From Shewanella sp. MTB7 (GTDB lineage: Bacteria; Pseudomonadota; Gammaproteobacteria; Enterobacterales; Shewanellaceae): a stretch of 64,000 bases of DNA. The position numbers and the translations under genes were made by a program. The notes under the pieces are model-generated. The model saw nothing but the letters and a program-made list of their open reading frames with translations, did no database searches and was not told where the DNA came from. Within the stretch, counting starts at the first letter, position 1. Each line of letters opens with the position of its first letter. The DNA lies in the NCBI RefSeq assembly GCF_027571385.1, contig NZ_CP085636.1, positions 1,302,001 to 1,366,000 of the forward strand, in the 5' to 3' direction. This document shows, piece by piece, positions 34,942 through 44,875 of this stretch.

Positions 34942-37011
34942 TCACCAGATACGGACACGCTTATCTTCAGGTAGGTACAGTTCATCACCTGGCTTAACAT
35001 CAAAAGCCTTGTACCAAGCATCGTGGTTACGCGGTGCTTGTGCACGGTATTGGCCAGGCGCGTGGGTGCCAGCACGAAGTTGGTTGAGCATGCTTTGTTC
35101 GGTGCGTTTTTCTTTCCATACCTGAGCCCAGGCAAGGAAGAAGCGTTGATCGCCAGTGACGCCATCGATCACAGGGGCTTCTTTGCCATTTAGGCTAAGT
35201 TGATAAGCATGGTACGCCATGGATAGACCGCCAACATCACCAATGTTCTCTCCTAAGCTGTTGCGACCATTGACGAAGTTATCCGGAATAGGTTCGTACT
35301 TGCTGTACTGTGCCGCTAGACTATCTGCTTTTGCATCAAAGGCGGCGCGGTCTGCATCTGTCCACCAGTTGCGCTGAATGCCATTGGCATCTGATTTTGA
35401 GCCCTGATCATCGAATCCATGTCCCATCTCGTGACCGATCACAGCGCCAATACCACCATAGTTAACCGCTGGATCGGCATTAGGGTCAAAAAACGGTGGT
35501 TGTAAGATAGCAGCAGGGAATACAATCTCATTAAATGAACTGTTGTAATAAGCGTTCACCCGCTGTGGCGTCATGCCCCAGCGATTGCGATCGGTTTTTT
35601 CAAGCTCTTTAGCTATGCTGTCGGCTTTAAAGAACTGACGAAGATTGTGAACATTACCAATTAGATCCTTGTTGGTTAGGGTCACACCATCAAACTCTTG
35701 CCACACATCTGGGTAACCGATCTTAGGGGTAAAAGCGGCAAGTTTAGCGTGAGCATTGACTTTGGTCTCAGCCCCCATCCAATCAAGATCATCGATACGC
35801 TGACCCATGGCAGTACGCAAATTCTCAACCAAGTCAGCCATCTGCTGCTTAGATGATTCAGGGAAGTAGCGCGCCACATAGACCTTACCTATGGCAAAGC
35901 CCAGTGATTGAGTCTCGGACATCTCAGAAATTGCTCTTTTCCAGCGTGGGCGAGGTTCTTGCTGACCTTTTAACGTTTTACCTTGAAAAGCAAAGTTAGC
36001 GGCGTAGATATCTTCGGACAGTAAACTGGCATTGTTGCTAATAGTGTGGAAAGTGAGGTAATCCTGCCAAACGTTAAGAGGCTGTTGATTAACTAAGGCT
36101 ATCATGGCCTTGATTGGATCAGGTTGAGAGACATTTAACTGTGGTACTTGATAACCTGTTTCATCGAAATAAAGATCCCAGTTAAATTCAGGGTATTGCT
36201 TAGCTAAGTCAGCACGCTTTACCTGATTGAGTGTCAGATCGCGGTTGCGGCGTTTCTCTCTTGGCCATTGACCTTCAGCCATCTTGGTCTCAAGTGCTAA
36301 AATGGCTTTTGCACGAGTCTTAGGCTCTTTCACGCCAGCAAAAGTCAGCATCTGGGCAATATGATCAACATAGGCGCTGCGGATGTTAACAAAGCGTTCA
36401 CTGTCTTCAAGGTAGTAAGAGCGATCGGGTAAGCCTAATCCACTGGCCCCTATAGACATCTCGTACTGATTTGGGTCTAAGCGATTAAACCACATGCCGC
36501 CTGCGATAGGGGAGCTTGCGCCGCTAAGCCATGAACCGCCGAATACCTTAGTTAAATCATCGGTCGATTTAATGGCTGCAATTTGATCTAAACTGGTTTG
36601 AATTGGGGTGATACCGAGTTTGTTGACGGTCTCCGTGTCCATATAGGCCTGATAAAAGTCGGCGATCAATTGCTCTTCAGCGTTGAGGTCGCTACGACTG
36701 GCTATGTCATCGATGATCGCTTTAACTTGCTCTTCACTGCGTTCGGCTAGGGCATTAAAGGCACCAAAACGAGTTTTATCGGCTGGCATTACATAGTTGT
36801 CATACCAAGTGCCGCTGGCATACATAAAAAAGTCATCACCGGGCTTAACCGCTTGATTACGTGCGGTTAGATCAACACCAAAGCTACCGAGTTCTGCTTT
36901 GTTTGAACTGGCTACAGCTACTTTCTTTTCTACTTCGCTCTTAGTGTCTGATGTACCACAGCCTGCTAAAAAAGTGCTGGCTAAGGCGATAGCGATTAAG
37001 GATTTTTTCAT
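34942..37011 (-). CDS. M13-family zinc metallopeptidase (PepO/neprilysin-like) lipoprotein
   Basis: A 689-residue endopeptidase. The lipobox LAGC (Cys18) anchors it in the envelope. The zinc motif HEMGH and downstream ENIGDVGG (the third ligand Glu with Asp) are intact near residues 525-590, with NAYYNSSFNEIVFPA as the substrate-binding NAxxxxxxNEIxFPA motif of neprilysins and a terminal VRIW. Function is cleavage of peptides up to a few kDa in the periplasm. AAGGAAG precedes the ATG. It is transcribed leftwards and closed by its own terminator. Confidence 0.93.
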   Translation of the reverse strand: MKKSLIAIALASTFLAGCGTSDTKSEVEKKVAVASSNKAELGSFGVDLTARNQAVKPGDDFFMYASGTWYDNYVMPADKTRFGAFNALAERSEEQVKAIIDDIASRSDLNAEEQLIADFYQAYMDTETVNKLGITPIQTSLDQIAAIKSTDDLTKVFGGSWLSGASSPIAGGMWFNRLDPNQYEMSIGASGLGLPDRSYYLEDSERFVNIRSAYVDHIAQMLTFAGVKEPKTRAKAILALETKMAEGQWPREKRRNRDLTLNQVKRADLAKQYPEFNWDLYFDETGYQVPQLNVSQPDPIKAMIALVNQQPLNVWQDYLTFHTISNNASLLSEDIYAANFAFQGKTLKGQQEPRPRWKRAISEMSETQSLGFAIGKVYVARYFPESSKQQMADLVENLRTAMGQRIDDLDWMGAETKVNAHAKLAAFTPKIGYPDVWQEFDGVTLTNKDLIGNVHNLRQFFKADSIAKELEKTDRNRWGMTPQRVNAYYNSSFNEIVFPAAILQPPFFDPNADPAVNYGGIGAVIGHEMGHGFDDQGSKSDANGIQRNWWTDADRAAFDAKADSLAAQYSKYEPIPDNFVNGRNSLGENIGDVGGLSMAYHAYQLSLNGKEAPVIDGVTGDQRFFLAWAQVWKEKRTEQSMLNQLRAGTHAPGQYRAQAPRNHDAWYKAFDVKPGDELYLPEDKRVRIW

Positions 37012-37610
37012 TTTTATATTCTTCCTTGCTAAAGTGGGTCGCTGTTAAATAACGAGCCTTATATTCTAAGATTGCCAAAAAATGTCAACATCTGATTTGT
37101 TAGCAAATTTAAGTGAAGAAGGGCGGGCGACTCACTTGAATACAGAACGCGTTGCTCACGGAATAGCCTGCGGCTACAGGAACGCTTGACTTACAGTAAA
37201 AGCAAAACTGAGCATTTGTCATTGCCGTCATCCCGGGCTTCGCCCTACTAGGGCGCTTTGCTGCGAGTTAAAAGATCAAGGCAACGGAAACGGTTTACAG
37301 AACGCGTTGCTTACGGAATAGCCTGTGGCTACAGGAACGCTTCGCTTACAGTAAAAGCAAAACTGAGCATTTGCCATTACTGTCATCCCGGGCTTGTTCC
37401 GGGATCCATTACCTCTTGTAAAAAAACAAAGCTATTCTCACCACGGTGAATATGGCGAAGCCATAAGCTTATGAGCGAGAGTCAAGGATTGGCGGCAAGA
37501 AGAGCATTGATAATCGGTAGTAGAATCGATATGTTATTGATTGATAATGGCTGGCTTGATTTTTATTAGAGGCTAGATACCTCAGGCCCCCAGATTCCAA
37601 ATTAGAATAT
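37012..37610. repeat. interspersed repeats: 100-bp unit repeated twice plus inverted arms
   Basis: A unit starting TACAGAACGCGTTGCT and ending TCATCCCGGGCTT is present at 37141-37240 and 37296-37395 (about 94% identical, period 155 bp). It contains small hairpins such as GAATAGCCTGCGGCTAC and GGGCTTCGCCC, and leads into a CCCGGGCTTGTTCCGGGATCC stem. A related piece occurs at 38684-38722. The predicted frame through it is not a gene. It looks like a modular non-coding repeat family. Confidence 0.8.
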
Positions 37611-37886
37611 TTAGCGTGACCACTGCTGACATTTGCTGCTTTGATCAAACATATCAGGACTTCGGCTATCTTGACCAACGTAGCCAAGTTGCTCGCAAAC
37701 GGGTTTAATACGACGACCTAATGCAGAATGAAGCTGTTGAAATGGTGTGTCGCTATCTAATTCGGATAATGCCAACACATATTTACGTTGATTAAGGTGA
37801 GCAACTTTTTTAATAATATCATGTGAGTCGAATGACTCCCCTAACTCATCCACAGCTTCTTTGATTGCAATGTCCCACTCTTCCAT
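37611..37886 (-). CDS. small hypothetical protein
   Basis: 91 residues, ATG with AGGAGAG at ideal spacing. The acidic, helical product (EEWDIAIKEAVDELGESFD, then KKVAHLNQRKYVLALSELD, ALGRRIKPVCEQLGYV) has no signal peptide or membrane segment. The middle could be a small winged or three-helix fold. I do not recognise the family. It lies between two stretches of interspersed repeats. Confidence 0.6.
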   Translation of the reverse strand: MEEWDIAIKEAVDELGESFDSHDIIKKVAHLNQRKYVLALSELDSDTPFQQLHSALGRRIKPVCEQLGYVGQDSRSPDMFDQSSKCQQWSR

Positions 37887-38022
37887 TTCTCTCTCCTAAT
37901 TAACTATGTTCTTGGTTTTTAACATATGAGTATTTATGCGCTGTTTGCAGCGTAAAAATTGCTTGTTGGGCTAGTTCTGTCGTGTGGAGCTGGAGGCTAA
38001 TACCTCCTGTTACGTGATTAGC

Positions 38023-38295
38023 TTATTGCGCTGTCTGGCAGTGCTTACAAATCTTAGCTTCTTGCTTGATTAACTCTGCACAAGCCTCACATTTTTTAAG
38101 GTTTTCAGCTTTTATTCGAGCTTTCTCTGCCTTTTCTAAATTTGGCTTAGATAAGACAGTCGCTAAAAAACCAACCAATGGGCTTAATAATAGCGAGCCG
38201 AAAAAATGAGTAATAAAGCTAAAACCTTTATTTCTTGCATATGCACCAACACAGGCCGATAAAAGTACCCAAGCAACAACAATCGTAAAAATCAT
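38023..38295 (-). CDS. small membrane protein with C-terminal zinc ribbon
   Basis: 90 residues from ATG 38295 (AGGG upstream; an upstream ATG at 38316 lacks a ribosome site). A long N-terminal hydrophobic region spans two membrane segments (IVVAWVLLSACVGAYA and FGSLLLSPLVGFLATVL). A basic linker leads to a CEAC...CKHC zinc ribbon at the end. A cytoplasm-facing ribbon and two helices fit a double-pass inner-membrane protein. Function unknown. Confidence 0.7.
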   Translation of the reverse strand: MIFTIVVAWVLLSACVGAYARNKGFSFITHFFGSLLLSPLVGFLATVLSKPNLEKAEKARIKAENLKKCEACAELIKQEAKICKHCQTAQ

Positions 38296-38316
38296 ATCTA
38301 ACCCTATATATTTCAA

Positions 38317-38874
38317 TCACATTATACAGAGCAGAAATTTTGCCTGTAAATTGAAGAGTAGGTCTAGCGTCTGCTGTACCATTACCATACAATATTTTCA
38401 CATGATTATACATGTGACTACTGTCGAGTAAAGTTATGTGAGTTTTTTTTCTATTTACTATGACTCACATCACAAGTAATTGGCTTGTAACTTATAAAAA
38501 TATAGGGAGTTGGTAGGGGATTAGTGTAACTAAATCAAAGGATATGGCTGTCCTGTCTTTCTTTGCGAGTTACGAGAGAAGGGCGGGCTTCGCCCTACGA
38601 GGACGGCACTGCGTGCCTGCGAGGTCGTTCGCAAGCTCACTGCTAGGGCGCTACGCTTCGAGTAAAAAATAGAGAGGCACGTCTACAGAACGCGCTGCTC
38701 ACGGAATAGCCTGCGGCTACGGGTTAACGGAGAAAAAATGGAGGTAAAACTAAGGCTATTCATGGTGAAAAAGATATGGGTGTCCTGTCTTTTTACTCTT
38801 TATTTTGTTAAACGCTATGAATTTCATTGTGTTTTTTGATATAACAGCATCACCGTTTTCTTATCATTCTAATT
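38317..38874. repeat. intergenic repeat cluster before the TPR gene
   Basis: Contains a GC-rich run of hairpins at 38575-38660 (GGGCGGGCTTCGCCC and following), a third, shorter copy of the TACAGAACGCG unit at 38684-38722, and direct repeats GATATGGCTGTCCTGTC (near 38541) and GATATGGGTGTCCTGTC (near 38774). No conserved reading frame was seen. Confidence 0.65.
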
Positions 38875-40266
38875 ATGATTTTTGCTCTTTTGAAACATAG
38901 ATTCATTTTAAAAATAGTGCTTATTATGCTAACTAGCTCTGTACACGCTAGTTCAAAGTCACCATTTACAGCAGAACAACAATTGGTGCTAGAAAATCAT
39001 AGAAATACAGTAGATAGTAAAGTTATTGATATTAGTTATAAGCTAATACTGCTCCAGAAAAAACTAGATTCAGACAAAGAAATTGAAGTTATCGAAGAAC
39101 GCGGAAAAAAGCTGGCTATAGATAGTCAACTAGCTTTATTTGAGAATGAGATACAAACTAAGAATGTCTCACTAACTTTAGCGAAAGAGAATGTAGATCT
39201 AAATAGGAAGTCTGTTGATTTGTGGTTAGGTTTTTTGAGTTTAGTATTGGCCGCAGCAACTTTTTTTGTCTGGAGAATGAGAGCAACTATTCAGGGCGAA
39301 TGGGACAAACAAAAAGAACAGATTTCCTCTGAGCATGATATAGCAATAGCAGATATTAGTGCTTCGAAGGAAAAGCTTACTAATGAAGTTAGAGAATGCT
39401 TAATTGAGGCAAAAGATCGTATAAGAGAGTTACGTGATGAGTTGCATCATGCACGTGCAATAAAAGGAGCGATTGATAAGCTCCATGATGAAGCAGCAGA
39501 GGTTATGCAAAGTGACAAAAGTAACACGCCAGAGCAAATCGATGAAGTTATACGTAAGAATAAAGAAAAAGCAGACGAATCAGCTCAATCAAGCTTAGTT
39601 GTAAAAGCTATGGAGCTAGAAAAAGAAGGTGAATGGGAGCTTGCAAGTCATAGGTGGTTGGCATTAACAGATCTTTCGCCTGATAACCCTAGTTACTGGT
39701 TTAACTATGCTTACTCATTGAGAACTGGGTTTGAAAGTGGCGTTGATGTTTTAAATAAAGCATGTAAAGCTTACCTTAAAGTAATCAATCTTAACCCAAA
39801 TAATGCTAGTGCACTTTCTAATTTGGGGAATATATATGGAGAGTTAGCTAATTTAGCTAAAGAGGTTGAATGTGAAAGCCTTTTTGAAAAAGCTGCTGAG
39901 CTATATGAGAAAGCAATAAATTTAAAGCCTAGTGTTCCGAGTTATCTTAGCAATTATATAGCCACTATTCTTGATTGGACTAAAAAGTTAAGCGAGGAGA
40001 AAAGAGAAAGTAAGCTTTTGCAAGCTGAGATTTTAGCTAATAAACTCAGTGATTTACCTGGAGGTGTAACATATAACCTTGCTTGCGTTAAGTCTCTTTT
40101 AAATAAGCCAGATGAGGCTAGGAAATATCTTGTTCAGGCAAAAGATCATGGAGCCTTACCCCCCTTTGAGCATGTTGGGCAGGATTTGGATTTAAGTAAT
40201 CTGCACTCACTGCCGTGGTTTAAAGATTTTTTATCTGAAATTTGCGAACCAATTGTCATAGACTAA
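38875..40266 (+). CDS. membrane-associated coiled-coil/TPR protein
   Basis: 463 residues. The N-terminal hydrophobic segment (about residues 8-25) looks like a signal peptide or anchor; a second, stronger membrane helix (VDLWLGFLSLVLAAATFFVW) lies near residue 120. A long coiled coil follows (about 140-215, rich in Glu/Lys). From about 245 there are TPR-like repeats (KAMELEKEGEWELASHRW, NPNNASALSNLGNIYGELAN, AAELYEKAINLKPS). No enzyme motif. It is probably a cytoplasmic-facing scaffold. The ribosome site is weak, so the start is uncertain. Flanking repeats suggest an insertion-prone locus. Confidence 0.65.
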   Translation: MIFALLKHRFILKIVLIMLTSSVHASSKSPFTAEQQLVLENHRNTVDSKVIDISYKLILLQKKLDSDKEIEVIEERGKKLAIDSQLALFENEIQTKNVSLTLAKENVDLNRKSVDLWLGFLSLVLAAATFFVWRMRATIQGEWDKQKEQISSEHDIAIADISASKEKLTNEVRECLIEAKDRIRELRDELHHARAIKGAIDKLHDEAAEVMQSDKSNTPEQIDEVIRKNKEKADESAQSSLVVKAMELEKEGEWELASHRWLALTDLSPDNPSYWFNYAYSLRTGFESGVDVLNKACKAYLKVINLNPNNASALSNLGNIYGELANLAKEVECESLFEKAAELYEKAINLKPSVPSYLSNYIATILDWTKKLSEEKRESKLLQAEILANKLSDLPGGVTYNLACVKSLLNKPDEARKYLVQAKDHGALPPFEHVGQDLDLSNLHSLPWFKDFLSEICEPIVID

Positions 40267-40490
40267 GAACCAAGATTAGATGCCCAAAATAGAAACCAAT
40301 CATAGAGCCCTATGATAAATGGAATGTTTGTAGGCTTCTTACTAAACTTTAGTTATTGCTGAAGTAGGAGGTTGTTACTTCTCCTTAAAAGCCACGTCCT
40401 AGCAGTACATTAATAAGCTTGGAACCCTCTATTTAACGAGAAGATCGTATTACCACTGCTGTCGTCGCGTACTTCAGAGTTGAACTCAGA

Positions 40491-40528
40491 AAAAAGCCAG
40501 TCAGTTTGCACTGACTGGTTTTATTTTT
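40491..40528. terminator. terminator of the chitinase gene
   Basis: CCAGTCAG-TTTGCA-CTGACTGG stem with A and T tracts on both sides, 29 bases past the chitinase stop codon. Confidence 0.85.
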
Positions 40529-40556
40529 TAACTCGAAAAGTTATCGCTTTAAGCGC

Positions 40557-43500
40557 TTATAGCGGATTAAGACCTAACTGTTCAAGTACTAACTTAAAGT
40601 TCTCTCGGCGCTCTTTCACGTTGTGAACGTCACCGGTAGAACAGGTCAAATCAGGACAGCCACGGTTAACGATACCAGACACATCATCGATAAAGTCGGT
40701 GCCTTTCATGCCACTATCAACATACTTTTTCAGTTCGTTATGATAGTTCCAGTTACCGTATTGACCATTTTCGTCAGGGTAGGCTTGTACTGAGGTTACC
40801 CAGTAGAACAGACCCGCAATCCATTTGATCTCTCTATTCTCTTCAGAGCTACAAATTAAGCCTGGGTTCGAACAGAAATCTAATCCTGCATATAACGGGT
40901 TCGATGGTGGTGCTTCAACCGTTACACCATCAATGGTTTTACCAACTGTCTCTGGGTCAATGTGTGAACGACCTAAGTAGTGGTTAAGCGTACCGAAGTT
41001 TTGACGACCCGTGGTTTGAATTACCCCACGGCCCCACCAGCCACAACCTTCAACACTCTCTTGGCTACTGCCATCCCAAATAAACTGACCTGCTTTTTGC
41101 TCAACGTAAATTTTACATTCATCACGTTCCCACACTTGTTTAGAGGTATCTACTGATGTTGGTACGTCATTACAGTGGCCGTTGTTGGTCCAACGACCCA
41201 CGCTACCATTAACAAGCAGACCGCGCTCTTCAAGTACGGCATTTGGCGTCGCAAATACTGGCGCTGGAGCGCCGTACCATTTCGCATGGGTTAATGCACT
41301 CACTTCCATTTTGTTATCACGAGGGCAAGAGTAGGCGTGATCTAAACCAGACTCTGGGTTCACACCGTAATCTGCGTATTTCTGACCAAGCTGACCGCAA
41401 CTTGCAGACATTGGGTAATCTGTTGGCGCGCCATATTTTATTTCAGACCAGTTGTTCTCGTCACAGGCATTGTAGCGAATCGTCTCTTGCATACTTTGTG
41501 CTAAGAAGGCGGCAATCGCCACTTTTGCATATTTGATGTTGGTGGCATCATCGACATTTTCATAGAGTAACCAGAACTTATTGCCTGCCACACCAATGTT
41601 ATGCATGGCATTTAGGCCATCCATGAAGTCTGCCCACTTATAAACCGTAGACGGAACCCATTGTGATTGAGGCGTTTCGTACAAAAATGCAGTATTGTTC
41701 ATTGCATCTTCAGCATCTGCTAATTGACGGTTTAATGCTTCAATAACCGTTAGGTTGCCGCTTTCTGTTGTTTTACCAACATAGTAGAGTGGCATTTTAG
41801 CCGCTTGGTAATGCTCAATTTTACTGGTTAATTCTTCAGAATCTTTGTCAAATAAAATAGCAAATACGTTACTGAATGCCGCTTTACGAATTTGCGGTTT
41901 GCTTGTCTTGTCACCCATGAAGTAACTAGCTGCTTGCTCTGTTGGGAGCTTGTCCAGCATTGCGGGTGTGCTAACAAAGTCAGTCACTTGCTTCACGTAC
42001 TCTAGTGCATTGTGCCATTGCTCATTTGACAAGGCTGCTGTTGAGCTTGATTTAGTGAAGGCAACAAAGTCAGCTTTGTTTGCAGTATCAGCTTGGTATA
42101 GTTCAAGCTTGTCCAGTAGATCGGCTGTGAATACCGATGCTTCATCCCAAACAGACTGTCGACCAGAATGCGTATCGAAAGCAAAGTCACCAATGCTTAA
42201 AGACCAACCGTAGCTTGCTTGTGGCGCTAGGGTAGCAATGATGAGGTGGTGAGCTTGAGCCCAACCTTTCAAGTCATTGCTAAGCGCGTTGATGTCATCA
42301 ATATCAATGCTATTGCCTGTGATATCCATCGCTTTGGTTAGTGCTGCTTTAACAGCAATGCTATTTGTCGATAACGCTTTATCTTGGGTGGCTTTATCAA
42401 GCAGATCACTGTTGATGATAATGGATGAAGATTCTGCTTGTGCAACCATTTCCATGATTGACACGAAAGTCGCTGTTAGCTTATCGAAATCAGCCAATTG
42501 TTCGCTGTTACTGGTTTCGACTGTCAATGTAGCAGGTGCTAGCGACGATGGGCTAGCAACTACCAAGGTATTTGGCCAACCAGCCACTTCTAGACGGACA
42601 GGATCCATCGGGTTTGGCAGTGAAAGTAGCGGTGCGGTACCTGGCTCTGTGCCGTCACAATTGAGGTGAAGAGACCATGAAGCGTCACTACCTGGAAGGG
42701 TTTGAGTCCAGTAAATCGCAGAGTAAGCGATGTTGCTATGCACCATAATGTCACCACCAGTTGCATGATCACCACGCGTCCAGTCTGGGTAGACATTGAA
42801 ATCAGTACATAATCCACCTGGTGGCGTTACAGGCGGCTCAACGGCTTCTTCAACAGTGATGTTGACACTCACAGTTGAAGCAAGGCCTTCAGCATCCGTG
42901 GCGATAGCTTTTAGTGTTACGTTACCCACTTGAGTCGGCAGCCAGTCACAGGCAAATATGGCACCTGTGGTTGCATCAAATGTACAAATTTGCTTGTTAT
43001 TGGCTTTAACAATCAGTTTGGTTAAATCATCATCTGCATCTGAGGCATTAATAGAGATAGAAACGGTATCTATTTCGTTAAAGGCAGCCCCATTGGTTGG
43101 GGTAATGAATTTCACCACAGGTGCGGTAAAGTCTTGCTCAGCATCGGCTTCTACCGTGACAGAAACAGATTTTTGTTCGATTTTTTGGTTTTCTTTATCG
43201 AATACAAATACGTTAACCGTTACGCTGCCTTCCTCATTTGGAGTCCAGCTTTGCGAGTAAATCGTCTGACTTTGATCAATCACTTTTTGAGACAACTTCT
43301 GGTCGTTAACCCAAAACTCAACTCTTGCTGCTAATTCACCATTAACACTCACTTGGATTGCAGTTGCTGCGTCAACTGTTAGCACCTGACCTGTTACTGG
43401 AGACAGAATCGATAATTCGGTCGCTTCTGGCTCACCAGGCTCGCCTGAACATTCAGTTAGATCCCAAAACCATGAGTCTGCACTTGGCGATTCCCATACA

Positions 43501-43880
43501 CCAGGATTGTTTTTAGCAATAAAGCATTGGCCTTCAAATGAAACAACTACGCCATTTGCAACCTGAGTTTTACCTGGAACAAAAGCAATAATATCGCCTA
43601 AATCAGGTTCTGGCTCAGGTTCTGGTTCTGGCTCAGGTTCACCCGAACATACTGCAGTATCCCAAAACCATGATCCTGCATTTGGGGATTCCCATACACC
43701 AGGGTTGTTTTTGGCAATAAAGCATTCGCCATTATAAGAAACAATATCTCCGTTCTGAGCTTTTGTTTCTCCCGGAACAAAAGTGACAACACCAGACGCT
43801 AGCGTTGCGTCAGCGGCATATAGATAGCCACTGAACATAACGCTGGTAAGTGCGATAGTGATTTTATTTATTTTTATCAA
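40557..43880 (-). CDS. secreted GH19 chitinase with CBM5/12-type modules
   Basis: A 1107-residue modular chitinase. After the signal peptide (MIKINKITIALTSVMF), two chitin-binding type 3 modules occur (each with VSYNGECFIAKNNPGVW or VSFEGQCFIAKNNPGVW plus an SWFWD element), separated by an EP-repeat linker. Then come two bacterial Ig-like domains (about 150-345) and a third CBM-like segment (YPDWTRGDHATGGD, AIYWTQTLPGSDASW). The C-terminal half carries the GH19 core, with QSMQETIRYNAC supplying a candidate catalytic Glu and GCGWWGRGVIQTTGRQNFG the substrate cleft. The TTG start follows AAGAGCTAAACC and begins a perfect signal peptide. A long segment between about 470 and 740 is not assigned. 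Secretion is probably by type II. Confidence 0.87.
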   Translation of the reverse strand: MIKINKITIALTSVMFSGYLYAADATLASGVVTFVPGETKAQNGDIVSYNGECFIAKNNPGVWESPNAGSWFWDTAVCSGEPEPEPEPEPEPDLGDIIAFVPGKTQVANGVVVSFEGQCFIAKNNPGVWESPSADSWFWDLTECSGEPGEPEATELSILSPVTGQVLTVDAATAIQVSVNGELAARVEFWVNDQKLSQKVIDQSQTIYSQSWTPNEEGSVTVNVFVFDKENQKIEQKSVSVTVEADAEQDFTAPVVKFITPTNGAAFNEIDTVSISINASDADDDLTKLIVKANNKQICTFDATTGAIFACDWLPTQVGNVTLKAIATDAEGLASTVSVNITVEEAVEPPVTPPGGLCTDFNVYPDWTRGDHATGGDIMVHSNIAYSAIYWTQTLPGSDASWSLHLNCDGTEPGTAPLLSLPNPMDPVRLEVAGWPNTLVVASPSSLAPATLTVETSNSEQLADFDKLTATFVSIMEMVAQAESSSIIINSDLLDKATQDKALSTNSIAVKAALTKAMDITGNSIDIDDINALSNDLKGWAQAHHLIIATLAPQASYGWSLSIGDFAFDTHSGRQSVWDEASVFTADLLDKLELYQADTANKADFVAFTKSSSTAALSNEQWHNALEYVKQVTDFVSTPAMLDKLPTEQAASYFMGDKTSKPQIRKAAFSNVFAILFDKDSEELTSKIEHYQAAKMPLYYVGKTTESGNLTVIEALNRQLADAEDAMNNTAFLYETPQSQWVPSTVYKWADFMDGLNAMHNIGVAGNKFWLLYENVDDATNIKYAKVAIAAFLAQSMQETIRYNACDENNWSEIKYGAPTDYPMSASCGQLGQKYADYGVNPESGLDHAYSCPRDNKMEVSALTHAKWYGAPAPVFATPNAVLEERGLLVNGSVGRWTNNGHCNDVPTSVDTSKQVWERDECKIYVEQKAGQFIWDGSSQESVEGCGWWGRGVIQTTGRQNFGTLNHYLGRSHIDPETVGKTIDGVTVEAPPSNPLYAGLDFCSNPGLICSSEENREIKWIAGLFYWVTSVQAYPDENGQYGNWNYHNELKKYVDSGMKGTDFIDDVSGIVNRGCPDLTCSTGDVHNVKERRENFKLVLEQLGLNPL

Positions 43881-44229
43881 GGTTTAGCTCTTCTTTTATT
43901 CAATTTATCCTTGCAGATAAATTCATTAATTATTAACGGGGTGTAATTGATGGCGAAGATAGCAGGTAGATTGCTGTAACACACTCAGTTTTAAGCCCGT
44001 TAAAGTGCAACAGAGCAAAGATAAACCAGTCAGTTAAATTAAGTTTAAATATGGAGTTAAAAGCGGAAAGAATGCTTCCGCTTTAACAGGAAATTGTTGC
44101 GTATTCCGGCAAAGCTAAACCAATCAAGACATATATGGTCGTTGCCAGTTAGTCTAGATAGCACTTCTCTAATAGAGGCTTTTTTGCTTTAGTTTCTTAA
44201 TTTAGCGATGAAGAGTGTGAAATGTTCTC
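43881..44229. other. intergenic stretch upstream of the chitinase
   Basis: 350 bp containing the chitinase promoter region on the minus strand. No reading frame or palindrome was recognised before the first MITE. Confidence 0.4.
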
Positions 44230-44496
44230 ATACCAATCAGTATAAAGATTTGATCGCTCAGCGAGAGTTTAGCGCTTCTGAGGCAAGGCAACGAGTGAAG
44301 AGCATAGTTATTCTACGGTTAAACTCGTTAACACAGCATCAGGACCGCTAAAACTCGCCTGTCAAGGAGTGTTTTTGGCTGCCTACTTCTGCGTTGAATG
44401 AACTCATAAGGGAACAATCATTATGTCGTCCATTCGCCTTGAATTAGCTTGCCAAAAAACACTCTGAATAGATCAACTTCTTATACTGATTGGTAT
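44230..44496. mobile_element. 267-bp MITE-like element A
   Basis: Terminal inverted repeats ATACCAATCAGTATAA (44230-44245) and TTATACTGATTGGTAT (44481-44496) enclose about 235 bp of non-coding DNA with no transposase. The ends resemble those of the small element at 57681. The interior has further symmetric words (GATC after and before the arms). Confidence 0.75.
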
Positions 44497-44601
44497 AACT
44501 TTCTGTTCATTTCGACGTTTTGCAGATGCTGATGCGTGATTAGAATTGAAACGAGGTAAACTAGCTAATCAGTTTACCTCGCCAGCAAATTGAACACTAT
44601 A

Positions 44602-44868
44602 TATACCCAAGCTACCTCAAGATGCTCGTTTCAGAGCCCCCGTAGGATAGCTGAATAAGGCAGTGATTGAGAATAATGGTTATTCCCTTGTCAATATCAC
44701 TAACGCAGTGCAGGGATTCTACGGGCACTCCCGAAGGGCATGGCGAGAAGCAACATTTTTCTGTGTTATGAAATATTGAAATAGAATAACTAGTTCTTCT
44801 ATTTCATGCCTTGAACTCTGTCACTTCTCGACATGCTGAATCCTGCATCTTGAAGTTGTTTGGGTATA
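44602..44868. mobile_element. 267-bp MITE-like element B, copy 1
   Basis: Ends TATACCCAAGCTACCTCAAG and CTTGAAGTTGTTTGGGTATA are imperfect inverted repeats of about 24 bp. No coding capacity. The same element, inverted, is at 48525-48791. This copy ends 7 bp from the gntR stop codon. TA at both tips suggests a TA target, as used by IS630/mariner-type transposases. Confidence 0.85.
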
Positions 44869-44875
44869 CAAGGCA

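Noticed and set aside
37141..37395. CRISPR-like direct repeats
   Set aside because: Only two 100-bp copies, no short repeat-spacer periodicity and no cas genes.
37258..37449. 63-residue open frame through the repeats on the + strand
   Set aside because: It consists wholly of the 100-bp repeat sequence and has no ribosome site; it is a repeat artefact.
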